DNA from: an uncultured Mollicutes bacterium
Lineage (GTDB): Bacteria > Bacillota_I > Bacilli_A > RFN20 > CAG-826
Assembly: GCA_900545015.1 (NCBI GenBank)
Contig: UQXJ01000004.1
Span: 1-64,000 of the forward strand
Reading direction: 5' to 3'
DNA length: 64,000 bases
Made by a program: the position numbers and the translations under genes. This document shows positions 1-7,557 of this stretch, piece by piece. Positions within the stretch are counted from its first letter, which is position 1, and each line of letters starts with the position of its first letter. The notes beneath the pieces are model-generated. The model was not told the origin of the DNA. It was given only the letters and a program-made list of their open reading frames with translations, and did not search any database.

Positions 1-1
1 G

Positions 2-38
2 GCATAAAACTTCAAATGATCAAATTGTTGTTTTATGC
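2..38. repeat. Inverted repeat upstream of hpt
   Basis: GCATAAAAC at 2-10 is perfectly complementary to GTTTTATGC at 30-38, giving a 9-bp stem with a 19-nt loop. It ends 14 nt before the hpt Shine-Dalgarno sequence. There is no run of T after it, so it is not an obvious terminator. It could be a 5' UTR hairpin of hpt or an operator. The window edge prevents seeing what lies upstream. Confidence 0.5.
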
Positions 39-67
39 ATTTACTACTATACGAGGGGAGAATAACA

Positions 68-631
68 ATGAAAAGAGAAATAGTCTTTACTAGAGAAGAA
101 TTAGATGAAGGAATATCAAGAATTGCTGATAAATTAAACGAAATATATAAAGATGCCGAAGAAGCTCCTATTTTTATCGGTGTTTTAAAAGGTGCAATAC
201 CATTTATGATGGATCTTGTTAAGAAATGTAATTTTGACATGAAAATGGATTTCATCCAAGTTTCAAGTTTTAGCGGAACAGCTTCTACAGGTGTTATCCA
301 TCTTAAAAAAGACATTACAGAAAATATTAAAAATAAAGATATCGTAATTGTTGAAGATATCATCGATACAGGTCTTACATTAAATTATTTAAAACAATAC
401 ATTCAATTAAATTATCAACCAAGAAGCATTAAAATTGTTTGCTTAGTTGATAAAAAACCATTAAGAAAAGTTGATCTTGTTGCTGATATTGTCGGCTTCA
501 CAATTCTTCAAAATAAGTTCTTAGTAGGTTATGGTTTTGACTATAACGAATATGCTAGAAACATCGATTATGTTTTTGTTCCATCAACCGAAGAGCTCGA
601 AGCTTGGGACAAGAAAGATAAAAAATATTAA
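68..631 (+). CDS. hpt: Hypoxanthine phosphoribosyltransferase
   Basis: A 187-aa purine salvage enzyme that converts hypoxanthine or guanine plus PRPP to IMP or GMP in the cytosol. The PRPP-binding motif EDIIDTG is at residues 96-102 with the usual hydrophobic strand before it. The flexible-loop region (SSFSGTAST) lies near residues 66-74, and the C-terminal VGYGFDYNEYARN segment is typical of the family. The length fits bacterial Hpt. I chose ATG 68 because GAGGGG at 53-58 lies about 9 nt upstream. An in-frame ATG at 35 would add 11 residues but has no ribosome binding site and lies within a hairpin. The gene ends at a terminator shared with the convergent peptidase gene. Confidence 0.93.
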   Translation: MKREIVFTREELDEGISRIADKLNEIYKDAEEAPIFIGVLKGAIPFMMDLVKKCNFDMKMDFIQVSSFSGTASTGVIHLKKDITENIKNKDIVIVEDIIDTGLTLNYLKQYIQLNYQPRSIKIVCLVDKKPLRKVDLVADIVGFTILQNKFLVGYGFDYNEYARNIDYVFVPSTEELEAWDKKDKKY

Positions 632-634
632 TCC

Positions 635-703
635 AAAACCCCTACATTTAGACAAATTTAAAATTTTACCCATTTTTATATGGAAATCACTAACGGAAGT
701 ATG
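635..703 (+). repeat. Short dispersed repeat, copy 1
   Basis: Two blocks here recur together near 30.5 kb: AAAACCCCTACATTT (635-649) and ATATGGAAATCACTAAC (678-694), the latter followed by GGAAGT and ATG. The spacing between blocks is 28 nt here and 29 nt in the other copy, where one block is inverted relative to the other. Downstream, TATATGG/CCATATA and GAAATCAC/GTGATTTT pairings make the segment partly palindromic. It lies just after the hpt stop codon. A REP-like element is possible. Confidence 0.45.
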
Positions 704-740
704 TGGAAATCCATATAAAATGAATAGTGATTTTTACAAA

Positions 741-775
741 AATGGTCTAGACTATCACGCCTAGACCATTTTTTA
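741..775. terminator. Bidirectional terminator between hpt and the M3 peptidase
   Basis: AATGGTCTAG (741-750) and CTAGACCATT (761-770) form a perfect 10-bp stem with a 10-nt loop. T runs follow on the + strand, and a T-rich stretch follows on the - strand. It sits between convergent genes and should stop transcription from both. Confidence 0.85.
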
Positions 776-776
776 A

Positions 777-2471
777 TTAAAGACTTTTATCATCAATTTC
801 ATTAAGTAATTTGATTTGAGGTCTAATTACTTTAATGACATTTCCATCTTCAAATGGATTTCTTAATTTATCTTTTTTAATTAATTCAAGGAATGGATAT
901 TTTCCGCCCATCTTTAAGAGTTTAAGATATTTCTTCCATGCTTTATCTCTATTTTTATCCATTTCACATTTAAATTCTAAAGCTAAAACTTGAGCTAATG
1001 TGTAATCAATATAATAGAATGGAACACAATAAATATGTGATTGTCTAATCCACATATGACCACTTTCTAAATAAGGGAATCCTGTAAATTTGAGCCATGG
1101 TCTATATTCTTTATCAAGTTCAGCCCACTTTTCACATCTTTCTTTATGTCCGAGTTCTGGGTGAGCATACACAAAATGTTGGAATTCATCAACTTCAGCA
1201 CCATAAGGTAAGAAAGAAATTGCATCATCTGTATGTGAGAATTTGTATTTTGTAGCTTGGTCTTTAAAGAATAAATTCATCCATGGATATGCAAAGAATT
1301 CCATACTCATAGAGTCAATTTCGCATGCTTCTAATGTTGGCATTCTATAGCTTGGGATTTTAATTCCTGCACATAAATATCCTTGGAAAGCATGACCAAC
1401 TTCATGTGTTAATGTATCAACATCGCCACTTGTTCCGTTTGAATTAGCAAAAATAAATGGTGATTTATATTTAGAAATTAATGTCATGTATCCACCACCT
1501 TTTTTACCAGCTTTTGCATCTAAGTCCATTAAGTGATTTTCAACCATAAAGTTGAAGAATTCACCACTTTCAGGACTCATTTCTGTATACATCTTTTTAG
1601 CACAATCAACTAAATAATTTGTATCTCCACATGGTTTAGCATTTCCTGATAAGAATTGAACGTTGTAATCAAGGAAAATTGGCTTTTTAATTCCTAATCT
1701 ATCAGCTTGTCTCTTTCTTAATTTAGCAACTACTTTTACAACATCTTTCTTAATTTGGCTTCTATAGCCTTCAACCATTAGAGCGTTATAGTCTGTTCTT
1801 CCTAATCTTAAATATCCAAGTTCAGTAAAATCTTTGAAACCAAGTTTTTTAGCCATTTCAGTTCTAACTTTTACGAGTTCATCATAAATATTTCCGAATT
1901 CTTCATCATGTTCTTCAATAAAACCCCAATAAAGTTTTGCTGCAGCTTCTCTTGTTTCTTTATCAAGATCTGACATATATTTTCCAAGTTGGCTAAGATT
2001 TAATTTTTCACCTTTAAATTCAATTTGAGCACTTGCCATTAATTCATCATATTTAGAAACTAAATCATTTTCTTTTTGCATATCAGGAATGATTTTTTCA
2101 TCAAAACATTTGAATTCTGCTTCGATTTGTTTAAATAAAAACTCACCAAATTTAGTTTTTAAATCTTCTTTAAAAGGTGAAGCAAATAATGCTTTTTCAA
2201 ATTCAACTTTGTATCCAGAAATAATTGGCATTACAAAATTAACTTTATCATTTGCTTTTTTATAAGTTTCATTTGTTGTATCAATTGAGTTTCTAATAGA
2301 AATAATTGTTACATCACTATCAATTTCATCTGTGTATCTAAAAAACTTTTTAGTTACATTAATAGCTTCTTCTTTTGTTTTGCTATTTTTCATTTGTTCA
2401 GTTAATTCTTTTAACTTTTTTTCGACCTTTTTTTCATTAGGTACATGTAGTTTCATGTCTTCAAATTTCAT
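777..2471 (-). CDS. M3 family oligoendopeptidase
   Basis: A 564-aa zinc metallopeptidase of the M3 family (oligoendopeptidase F relatives, the shorter 'not PepF' branch) that cleaves short cytoplasmic peptides. The catalytic HEVGH motif sits within DTLTHEVGHAFQGY, and the downstream zinc-ligand glutamate region is LEACEIDSMSMEFF. No signal peptide or membrane segment is present. The start is supported by AAGGAG about 8 nt upstream on the minus strand. The gene follows the LemA-like gene by 20 nt and is probably co-transcribed with it. It ends at the terminator shared with hpt. Confidence 0.9.
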   Translation of the reverse strand: MKFEDMKLHVPNEKKVEKKLKELTEQMKNSKTKEEAINVTKKFFRYTDEIDSDVTIISIRNSIDTTNETYKKANDKVNFVMPIISGYKVEFEKALFASPFKEDLKTKFGEFLFKQIEAEFKCFDEKIIPDMQKENDLVSKYDELMASAQIEFKGEKLNLSQLGKYMSDLDKETREAAAKLYWGFIEEHDEEFGNIYDELVKVRTEMAKKLGFKDFTELGYLRLGRTDYNALMVEGYRSQIKKDVVKVVAKLRKRQADRLGIKKPIFLDYNVQFLSGNAKPCGDTNYLVDCAKKMYTEMSPESGEFFNFMVENHLMDLDAKAGKKGGGYMTLISKYKSPFIFANSNGTSGDVDTLTHEVGHAFQGYLCAGIKIPSYRMPTLEACEIDSMSMEFFAYPWMNLFFKDQATKYKFSHTDDAISFLPYGAEVDEFQHFVYAHPELGHKERCEKWAELDKEYRPWLKFTGFPYLESGHMWIRQSHIYCVPFYYIDYTLAQVLALEFKCEMDKNRDKAWKKYLKLLKMGGKYPFLELIKKDKLRNPFEDGNVIKVIRPQIKLLNEIDDKSL

Positions 2472-2491
2472 GACTATCTCCTTTTTATAAT

Positions 2492-3049
2492 TTATTTAAT
2501 CGATTTCTTTTCTCGAATAAAAAGTATATGTTTAAACCATCTTGTTGAAAATAAATTTCTCCAATAGTTATAACCAATGACAAGACTGTTATAGATTTGA
2601 ACAGTTTCTAAATAGTTTTTATTAATATCACTTATAGCAAGAAAAATTCCTTCTACTTCTTTTTTCTCAGCACCTAAGTCACAATCAATATAAATTTTTT
2701 GAGCATCTTTTAATATTTTTTCAGTATAAGAATAAAATTCTTCAATTTCCTCTACTTTTAATTTTGTATATTTTTTAAAATCTTCATTTAAAGAAAAAAT
2801 CTTAAGTGGAGAGTTTTCGTTAAGATACTTTTCTAAAATGATCGCGAGCTTATTTAAGTATTCACATTTTTGATATATCCCAATATTTAATGATTCTCTT
2901 TTCTTTTTTAAATCATTACTAAATTTAGCCATGTAGATAAATGAAATGCTTAAAATTGAAATATAAATAAAAAATATTACTAAAGCAATAATTGCGATAG
3001 TAATTCCAACTAAAGAATAATCAATTAAAACTTGTATTTCTCTAAACAT
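2492..3049 (-). CDS. LemA-like membrane-anchored protein
   Basis: A 185-aa protein with one long N-terminal hydrophobic segment (about residues 10-40) followed by a mostly helical soluble part. The C-terminal portion (VQIYNSLVIGYNYWRN, then a hydrophobic FIREK end) resembles the LemA pattern of YN..V..YN near the C-terminus, but the match is weak and the call is tentative. The open frame extends 45 codons further upstream. I chose the ATG at 3049 because GGTGG lies just upstream, and the longer form would run through the promoter of the divergent gene. It is probably the first gene of a two-gene unit with the M3 peptidase. Confidence 0.5.
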   Translation of the reverse strand: MFREIQVLIDYSLVGITIAIIALVIFFIYISILSISFIYMAKFSNDLKKKRESLNIGIYQKCEYLNKLAIILEKYLNENSPLKIFSLNEDFKKYTKLKVEEIEEFYSYTEKILKDAQKIYIDCDLGAEKKEVEGIFLAISDINKNYLETVQIYNSLVIGYNYWRNLFSTRWFKHILFIREKKSIK

Positions 3050-3070
3050 ATCGTAAAAATACCACCTTTT

Positions 3071-3099
3071 TTGACTAAAATCCATACTTTTGTTAGAAT
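3071..3099 (+). promoter_or_regulatory. Sigma-A type promoter of the HAD-ispD-S1-pgi operon
   Basis: TTGACT (3071-3076) and TAGAAT (3094-3099) are separated by 17 nt. A ribosome binding site and the ATG at 3119 follow. It lies in the 69-bp gap between divergent genes. Confidence 0.75.
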
Positions 3100-3118
3100 T
3101 TACGAAGGAGTAAATTAT

Positions 3119-3952
3119 ATGGCTAAACCTATTATCGCACTTATGTATGATTTTGATAGAACTCTTGCTATTGAAGACATGCAAAATTTTTCATTCATCC
3201 CTAGAATGGGATATACACCAGCAGAATTTTGGGAAAGAACTGAAGAATTCTGCAAAAAATATGATGTTGATAGTATCCTTGGATATATGTATACAATGAT
3301 CGAAGTTGCAAAAGAAAAAGGCATAGTTCTTACACCTGAATTTTTAGCAGAATGTGGAAAGCCTATTAAATTTTTTGAAGGTGTGACAACATGGTTTTCA
3401 AGAATCAATGAATACGCTGCTTCTAGAGGATTAAGTTGTGAACATTATTTAATTACAAGTGGAAATAAAGAAATTGTTAAAGGTTCTTCTATTTTTAAAG
3501 AATTTAAACAAGTATTTGGTTGTGAATTTGTTTTTAATGATAAAGGTGAACCATATTGGCCAAAAACTTCTATTAACTATACAACAAAAACTCAATACAT
3601 TTTTAGAATCGCAAAAGGTGCAATTAATTCTAATGATTCAAAAGAGGTTAATGAAAAGACACCTAGAAAACGTATTAAAATGCAAAACATGATTTATCTT
3701 GGTGATGGTTTAACTGATGTCCCTTGCATGATTTTAGTTAAACAAAGTGGTGGAAATTCTATAGCTGTTTATCCACGAGGAAATCAAGAAAAAGTTAACC
3801 ATTTATTTGAAGATGATCGTGTAAATTACATTTGTAAAGCTGATTATAGTGCTAATAGTGAACTTGAAAAAGTTGTTAAACTCATTATTGATGGAATTTC
3901 AATTAGAGAAGCTTTACAAAATAAAATTGAAAAAATTGAAAAAACATTATGA
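3119..3952 (+). CDS. HAD-superfamily phosphatase
   Basis: A 277-aa cytosolic haloacid dehalogenase-type hydrolase. Motif I is YDFDRTLA near residue 10, with DxD carrying the nucleophile and acid/base aspartates. Motif II is LITSGNK in the middle, and motif IV is YLGDGLTDVP near residue 200. The substrate cannot be read from sequence; an aminoalkyl- or phosphoserine phosphatase-like role is possible. I chose ATG 3119 because AAGGAG lies at 3105-3110; the open frame begins 29 codons earlier without a ribosome binding site. It is the first gene of an operon, and its TGA stop overlaps the ispD start as ATGA. Confidence 0.8.
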   Translation: MAKPIIALMYDFDRTLAIEDMQNFSFIPRMGYTPAEFWERTEEFCKKYDVDSILGYMYTMIEVAKEKGIVLTPEFLAECGKPIKFFEGVTTWFSRINEYAASRGLSCEHYLITSGNKEIVKGSSIFKEFKQVFGCEFVFNDKGEPYWPKTSINYTTKTQYIFRIAKGAINSNDSKEVNEKTPRKRIKMQNMIYLGDGLTDVPCMILVKQSGGNSIAVYPRGNQEKVNHLFEDDRVNYICKADYSANSELEKVVKLIIDGISIREALQNKIEKIEKTL

Positions 3953-4638
3953 TCTACTCTTTTATTCTTTTAGCAGGTTGTGCTTCAAGAATGCAACTAG
4001 AGACTCCAAAGCAATTCATTAAAGTTAACGATAAATATATCTTTGAATATTCGCTAGAAACATTCGATGGTAATGAACAAATTGATGAAATATATTTAGT
4101 AGTTGATAAAAGTCACCTAACTTTTTTAGGTGACTTTTTAAATAGCAAAAACTATAAACATAAAATAAAAATAATTGAAGGAGGCTCCTCGAGGCAAGAA
4201 AGTGTATATAAATCACTGAAAACTATTGAAAGTTTTTCTGTAAGTGATGATATTGTTGTTTTTCACGATGCTTGTAGACCCTTATTAGAACAAAAAGCAC
4301 TTAAAAATATACTTCAAGAAATGCAATATAATGACGGTTGTAGTGCATTTACAACTATGGAAGATAGTGTTTGCATGAAAAATGATGAAAATTTCATATC
4401 AAAGTCATTAAAAAGAGCAGAAATTGTTAAACTTCAGACACCACAAGCGTTTAAATTTGGTATAATCTTTAAGGCTCATGAAGAAGAGAGCAAAGTTGGT
4501 AATTTTTCTTTCACAGATGACACTTCTCTATTAATTAATAGAGGGGTCAAAATTAAGCTTGTAGAAGGTGAAAAATTTAATTTTAAAATTACAACTTTCG
4601 ATGACTTATTTATGTTTTATAAATTAATGGAGGATTGA
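3949..4638 (+). CDS. ispD: 2-C-methyl-D-erythritol 4-phosphate cytidylyltransferase
   Basis: A 229-aa nucleotidyltransferase of the IspD family, the third step of the MEP isoprenoid pathway (MEP + CTP to CDP-ME). Family landmarks are LLAGCASRM followed by PKQF near the N-terminus, FHDACRP near residue 105, and LQTPQAF near residue 165. The nucleotide loop is unusual: the normal AGxGxR reads AGCASR, losing the second glycine. A TarI-type ribitol-phosphate cytidylyltransferase is an alternative, but ispF is present elsewhere in the window and supports the MEP role. The start overlaps the preceding stop by 4 nt, so translation is probably coupled. Confidence 0.75.
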   Translation: MIYSFILLAGCASRMQLETPKQFIKVNDKYIFEYSLETFDGNEQIDEIYLVVDKSHLTFLGDFLNSKNYKHKIKIIEGGSSRQESVYKSLKTIESFSVSDDIVVFHDACRPLLEQKALKNILQEMQYNDGCSAFTTMEDSVCMKNDENFISKSLKRAEIVKLQTPQAFKFGIIFKAHEEESKVGNFSFTDDTSLLINRGVKIKLVEGEKFNFKITTFDDLFMFYKLMED

Positions 4639-5024
4639 TGGATAGCTTATTAAAAAAATATAACGAAGGCGATATCACCAAAGGAATCATAACAAGCATT
4701 AAAAAATATGGCGTTTTCTTATCCTTTGATGGAAGTTATATTGGCTTACTTCATATAAGCGAAATCTCATCAAACTTTGTTAACAACATTCGTAGTTTCT
4801 TCCAAATCGGTGATACTGTTACTGTTGTAGTCAAAAAAGTCGATGTTAAAACTAAATTTTTGAACGTATCGATAAAAAATCTACCTGATGATTTGAATCC
4901 TTATAAAGAAATTCTTCCCTCAAAAAAAGTTACTAGTTATCTTAAAGAAATTGATTTTTCCAAGCTTGAAAAAACTCTTCCAAAAATGATCAAAGATGAG
5001 CTTGAGAGAGAAGGAAATTTATGA
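4638..5024 (+). CDS. S1-domain RNA-binding protein
   Basis: A 128-aa protein with one S1 OB-fold at about residues 8-80 (GDITKGIITSIKKYGVFLSF, then GLLHISEIS), followed by a charged tail. Small one-domain S1 proteins of this kind (YugI/GSP13-like) bind RNA or the ribosome. I chose ATG 4638, whose first base is the last base of the ispD TGA, with GGAGG at 4629-4633. A TTG one codon upstream is also open. Its TGA overlaps the pgi ATG. Confidence 0.8.
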   Translation: MDSLLKKYNEGDITKGIITSIKKYGVFLSFDGSYIGLLHISEISSNFVNNIRSFFQIGDTVTVVVKKVDVKTKFLNVSIKNLPDDLNPYKEILPSKKVTSYLKEIDFSKLEKTLPKMIKDELEREGNL

Positions 5025-6310
5025 GTTTGAAGGTAGAATTTAACTATTTAAACGAAAGCAAAAAATTTAACGTTAGTGACTATCAAAAAAGAGTCACAGA
5101 AATCAATGAACAAATAGAAAATAGAACTTTACCTGGTGGTGATTTTCTTGGTTGGTTGCACTATTCATCTAATTTCGATAGCGCTGAATTAGATAGAATC
5201 AATAAAAAAGCAAAAGAATTCCGTGATAATTATGAATTGCTTGTAGTTTGTGGTATTGGTGGAAGTTATTTAGGTGCTAAAGCTGTTATTGAAGCAATTA
5301 ATGGTATTTTCCCAAATAAACAAATGCAAATTATTTATTTAGGAAATACTTTAGATCCAAATTATATCAATGAATCACTTGAATACATTAAAAATAAGAA
5401 ATTCTGTGTTTGTGTAGTCTCTAAATCAGGCACTACAACAGAAACAAGTGTTTCATTTAGATTATTAAAATTACTTGCTGAGGAAAAATATGGAAAAGTT
5501 GGCGCAAGTAAAGCAATTGTCGCTATTACCGATAAAGAAAAAGGTGCTTTAAGAAAGCTTGCAACAATTGAAGGTTATGAAACATTTGCATTACCTGCAG
5601 ATATGGGTGGACGTTTCTCAGTAATGTCACCAGTTGGTTTATTCCCAATTGCATGTGCAGGTATTGATATTAAAGAATTCCAAGAAGGCTTTAAATTAGG
5701 CGAGAAGCTTTATGGTGATTCAGATCTTAATAAAAATGAAGCTTATAAATATGCTTGTGAAAGACACTTCTTATATGAAGCAGGTTATAAAGTAGAATTA
5801 TTTGCTGATTATGAACCAAGATTATCAAATGTAAATGAATGGTTAAAACAACTCTTTGATGAATCAGAAGGTAAAGATGGTAAGTCATTATTTACTACAA
5901 GTTGTGTCTTTACAACAGACCTCCATTCGCTTGGACAATTTATTCAAGAAGGAAGCAAGATTTTATTTGAAACAGTTTTATTTATTGATAAACCAAACAA
6001 AGACGTCGTTGTTCCTGAAGACAAAGATGACTTAGATGGATTAAATTATCTCGCTGGAAAGAAATTATCTTTCGTTAATAGAGAAGCTTATTTAGGAACA
6101 TTAGATGCTCATGCAAATACAGGAAACGTTCCTAATATCACAATTACTCTTGATCATTTTGATACTAAGATGCTTGGACAATTATTATATTTCTTTATGA
6201 AAACAACAGCTATGAGTGGTTACTTAAATGGTGTTAACCCATTCAACCAACCTGGTGTTGAAGTTTATAAGAAAAACATGTTCCACTTACTTGGCAAAAA
6301 AGGATATTGA
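5021..6310 (+). CDS. pgi: Glucose-6-phosphate isomerase
   Basis: A 429-aa glycolytic enzyme interconverting glucose-6-phosphate and fructose-6-phosphate. Sugar isomerase (SIS) motifs are present: VVCGIGGSYLGAKAV near residue 75 and VVSKSGTTTETS near residue 137. Later come GGRFSVMSPVG and the C-terminal FNQPGVEVYKK signature. The length matches the short Bacilli-type Pgi. The start overlaps the S1 gene stop (ATGA), with AAGGA upstream. It is the last gene of the operon and is followed by a strong terminator. Confidence 0.96.
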   Translation: MSLKVEFNYLNESKKFNVSDYQKRVTEINEQIENRTLPGGDFLGWLHYSSNFDSAELDRINKKAKEFRDNYELLVVCGIGGSYLGAKAVIEAINGIFPNKQMQIIYLGNTLDPNYINESLEYIKNKKFCVCVVSKSGTTTETSVSFRLLKLLAEEKYGKVGASKAIVAITDKEKGALRKLATIEGYETFALPADMGGRFSVMSPVGLFPIACAGIDIKEFQEGFKLGEKLYGDSDLNKNEAYKYACERHFLYEAGYKVELFADYEPRLSNVNEWLKQLFDESEGKDGKSLFTTSCVFTTDLHSLGQFIQEGSKILFETVLFIDKPNKDVVVPEDKDDLDGLNYLAGKKLSFVNREAYLGTLDAHANTGNVPNITITLDHFDTKMLGQLLYFFMKTTAMSGYLNGVNPFNQPGVEVYKKNMFHLLGKKGY

Positions 6311-6324
6311 TCTAAAATTCAATA

Positions 6325-6333
6325 AAAACCTTG
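6325..6333 (+). repeat. AAAACCTTG motif (1 of 6 seen)
   Basis: AAAAACCTTGTAA lies between the pgi stop and its terminator. The same 9-mer occurs at 14365, 36079, 36371, 45637 and 54720, always on the + strand, and five of the six copies are in short intergenic regions. Function unknown. Confidence 0.5.
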
Positions 6334-6334
6334 T

Positions 6335-6361
6335 AAAAGTCGACTAAAAGTCGACTTTTTT
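6335..6361 (+). terminator. Intrinsic terminator of the pgi operon
   Basis: AAAAGTCGACT (6335-6345) and AGTCGACTTTT (6349-6359) form a perfect 11-bp stem with a 3-nt loop, ending in a run of T. Confidence 0.93.
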
Positions 6362-6933
6362 GTTTGCTTAGCGCTTTAAAAAATCTATAACAACCGAATT
6401 ATTTACCAAAATAAAAACTGTATTCAATGAGGTTAAAACGTCCTATAAAATTTTGCTTAATTTAAATAAGCATCCATCTTTTGCTTATTCAAAATTAAAT
6501 AGGAAAGTAACTTCTACTGCACCAAAAAAACTATAAAAAGGCTACAAAACAGTTACATGTTTATTCCATGATCAACGCTGCAACATATCTATATTTAATG
6601 ATATTTCATGTGTTGTTTTACAAAAAGCTAATACGAAATTGTGAACTTAAAGTCTTCAAGTTGGTCCATATGATTAGGAAAAGTTCATATAACAAATGTA
6701 ACTACTTTAATATTATTTAACTATGATAAGACTAATATCATTGCTGATTTTTCTATGTTCTTAAAGATTATATAAATAAAATTTAATTGTTTGGCTCTTT
6801 AAAATTGCTATTTTATTAATATTTAGCAATGTTAAAACACACCTTTTTTGAATATTATTATTCTTTTTATATATAATATAGAGAGGGACTTATCACTTTA
6901 TTAAATTTTTTATAAAATTCGTCACAAATTTTA
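6362..6933. other. Gene-free AT-rich interval
   Basis: About 570 bp with no ORF of useful length and no ribosome binding site with a start. One small inverted repeat (TGCTTA/TAAGCA, near 6453-6471) is visible. I see no recognisable gene remnant. This is the longest empty stretch in the window, and an unrecognised RNA gene cannot be excluded by eye. Confidence 0.6.
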
Positions 6934-6963
6934 TTGACAAGAAACAAGTATCTTTGATATATT
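6934..6963 (+). promoter_or_regulatory. Promoter of the tRNA cluster
   Basis: A consensus TTGACA (6934-6939), an 18-nt spacer, and TATATT (6958-6963) with an extended TGA before the -10. It is placed about 30 nt before the first tRNA, as expected for a strong stable-RNA promoter. Confidence 0.8.
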
Positions 6964-6993
6964 ATTTAAGCACGCGAAATCGTGTATTGTGTC

Positions 6994-7069
6994 GGATGTT
7001 TAGCTCAGCTGGGAGAGCATCGCCTTTACACGGCGGAGGTCAGAGGTTCGAGCCCTCTAACATCCACCA
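6994..7069 (+). tRNA. tRNA-Val (TAC)
   Basis: Cloverleaf of 76 nt: acceptor GGATGTT pairs with AACATCC and the CCA is encoded. The anticodon loop TTTACAC (7025-7031) gives anticodon TAC, and the T loop GGTTCGAGCC is intact. First of five tRNAs in one unit. Confidence 0.96.
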
Positions 7070-7094
7070 TATATAGTGTGCAGATACCCTTTAT

Positions 7095-7178
7095 GGAGGG
7101 GTAGCGAAGTGGCTAAACGCGGTTGACTGTAAATCAATTCCTTCGGGTTCGGCAGTTCGAATCTGCCCCCCTCCACCA
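7095..7178 (+). tRNA. tRNA-Tyr (GTA)
   Basis: An 84-nt tRNA with a long variable arm as in bacterial tRNA-Tyr. Acceptor GGAGGGG pairs with CCCCTCC and the CCA is encoded. The anticodon GTA is at 7129-7131. Confidence 0.96.
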
Positions 7179-7188
7179 TAAAAGGTCT

Positions 7189-7264
7189 TGGGGTGTAGCC
7201 AAGAGGTAAGGCAACAGACTTTGACTCTGTCATTCCGCTGGTTCGAGTCCAGCCACCCCAGCCA
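7189..7264 (+). tRNA. tRNA-Gln (TTG)
   Basis: A 76-nt tRNA: acceptor TGGGGTG pairs with CACCCCA, G discriminator, CCA encoded. The anticodon loop CTTTGAC carries TTG at 7221-7223. Confidence 0.95.
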
Positions 7265-7274
7265 ATATACATAT

Positions 7275-7350
7275 GACTCACTAGCTCAGTCGGTAGAGCA
7301 CTTGACTTTTAATCAAGGGGTCTGGAGTTCGAATCTCCAGTGAGTCACCA
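7275..7350 (+). tRNA. tRNA-Lys (TTT)
   Basis: A 76-nt tRNA: acceptor GACTCAC pairs with GTGAGTC and the CCA is encoded. The anticodon loop CTTTTAA carries TTT at 7308-7310. Confidence 0.96.
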
Positions 7351-7356
7351 TCTGAT

Positions 7357-7443
7357 GCCCAGGTGGCGGAATAGGTAGACGCGCAGGACTTAAAATCCTG
7401 TGTTAGCAATAACATACCGGTTCGATTCCGGTCCCGGGCACCA
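7357..7443 (+). tRNA. tRNA-Leu (TAA)
   Basis: An 87-nt class II tRNA with a long variable arm and CCA encoded. The anticodon TAA is at 7391-7393. Acceptor GCCCAGG pairs with CCCGGGC except at the fifth pair, where A7361 faces C7435. This A.C mismatch in the acceptor stem is unusual, but the rest of the tRNA is intact. Confidence 0.95.
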
Positions 7444-7459
7444 TTTATTGGGAAGATTT

Positions 7460-7485
7460 AGCTTTGATTGTTCAAAGCTTTTTTT
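7460..7485 (+). terminator. Terminator of the tRNA cluster
   Basis: AGCTTTGA (7460-7467) and TCAAAGCT (7472-7479) form an 8-bp stem with a 4-nt loop and a T7 run, 17 nt after the last tRNA. Confidence 0.9.
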
Positions 7486-7520
7486 ATACAAATTTTTGAG
7501 AAAAAATATTAGTAATTCAC

Positions 7521-7548
7521 TTGAACTTAAAACGAAATTGCATATAAT
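7521..7548 (+). promoter_or_regulatory. Promoter of nfu, implying a near-leaderless mRNA
   Basis: TTGAAC (7521-7526), a 16-nt spacer, and a perfect TATAAT (7543-7548). The ATG is only 9 nt after the -10 box. The predicted transcription start (about 7555) leaves a leader of about 3 nt, and no Shine-Dalgarno sequence is present. Confidence 0.75.
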
Positions 7549-7557
7549 AAACTTCGT

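Noticed and set aside
1..67. Purine riboswitch before hpt
   Set aside because: None of the conserved purine-aptamer segments can be found in the 67 bases available.
531..764. 77-codon + strand ORF overlapping the end of hpt and the terminator
   Set aside because: It runs out of frame through hpt and through a dispersed repeat and terminator hairpin, with no ribosome binding site.
3032..3118. Upstream 29-codon extension of the HAD gene and the 45-codon extension of the LemA-like gene
   Set aside because: The two extensions overlap each other across the divergent promoter; strong ribosome binding sites mark the internal starts instead.
7057..7281. 74-codon ORF antisense to the tRNA genes
   Set aside because: It is produced by the conserved tRNA sequences read backwards and has no promoter or ribosome binding site.
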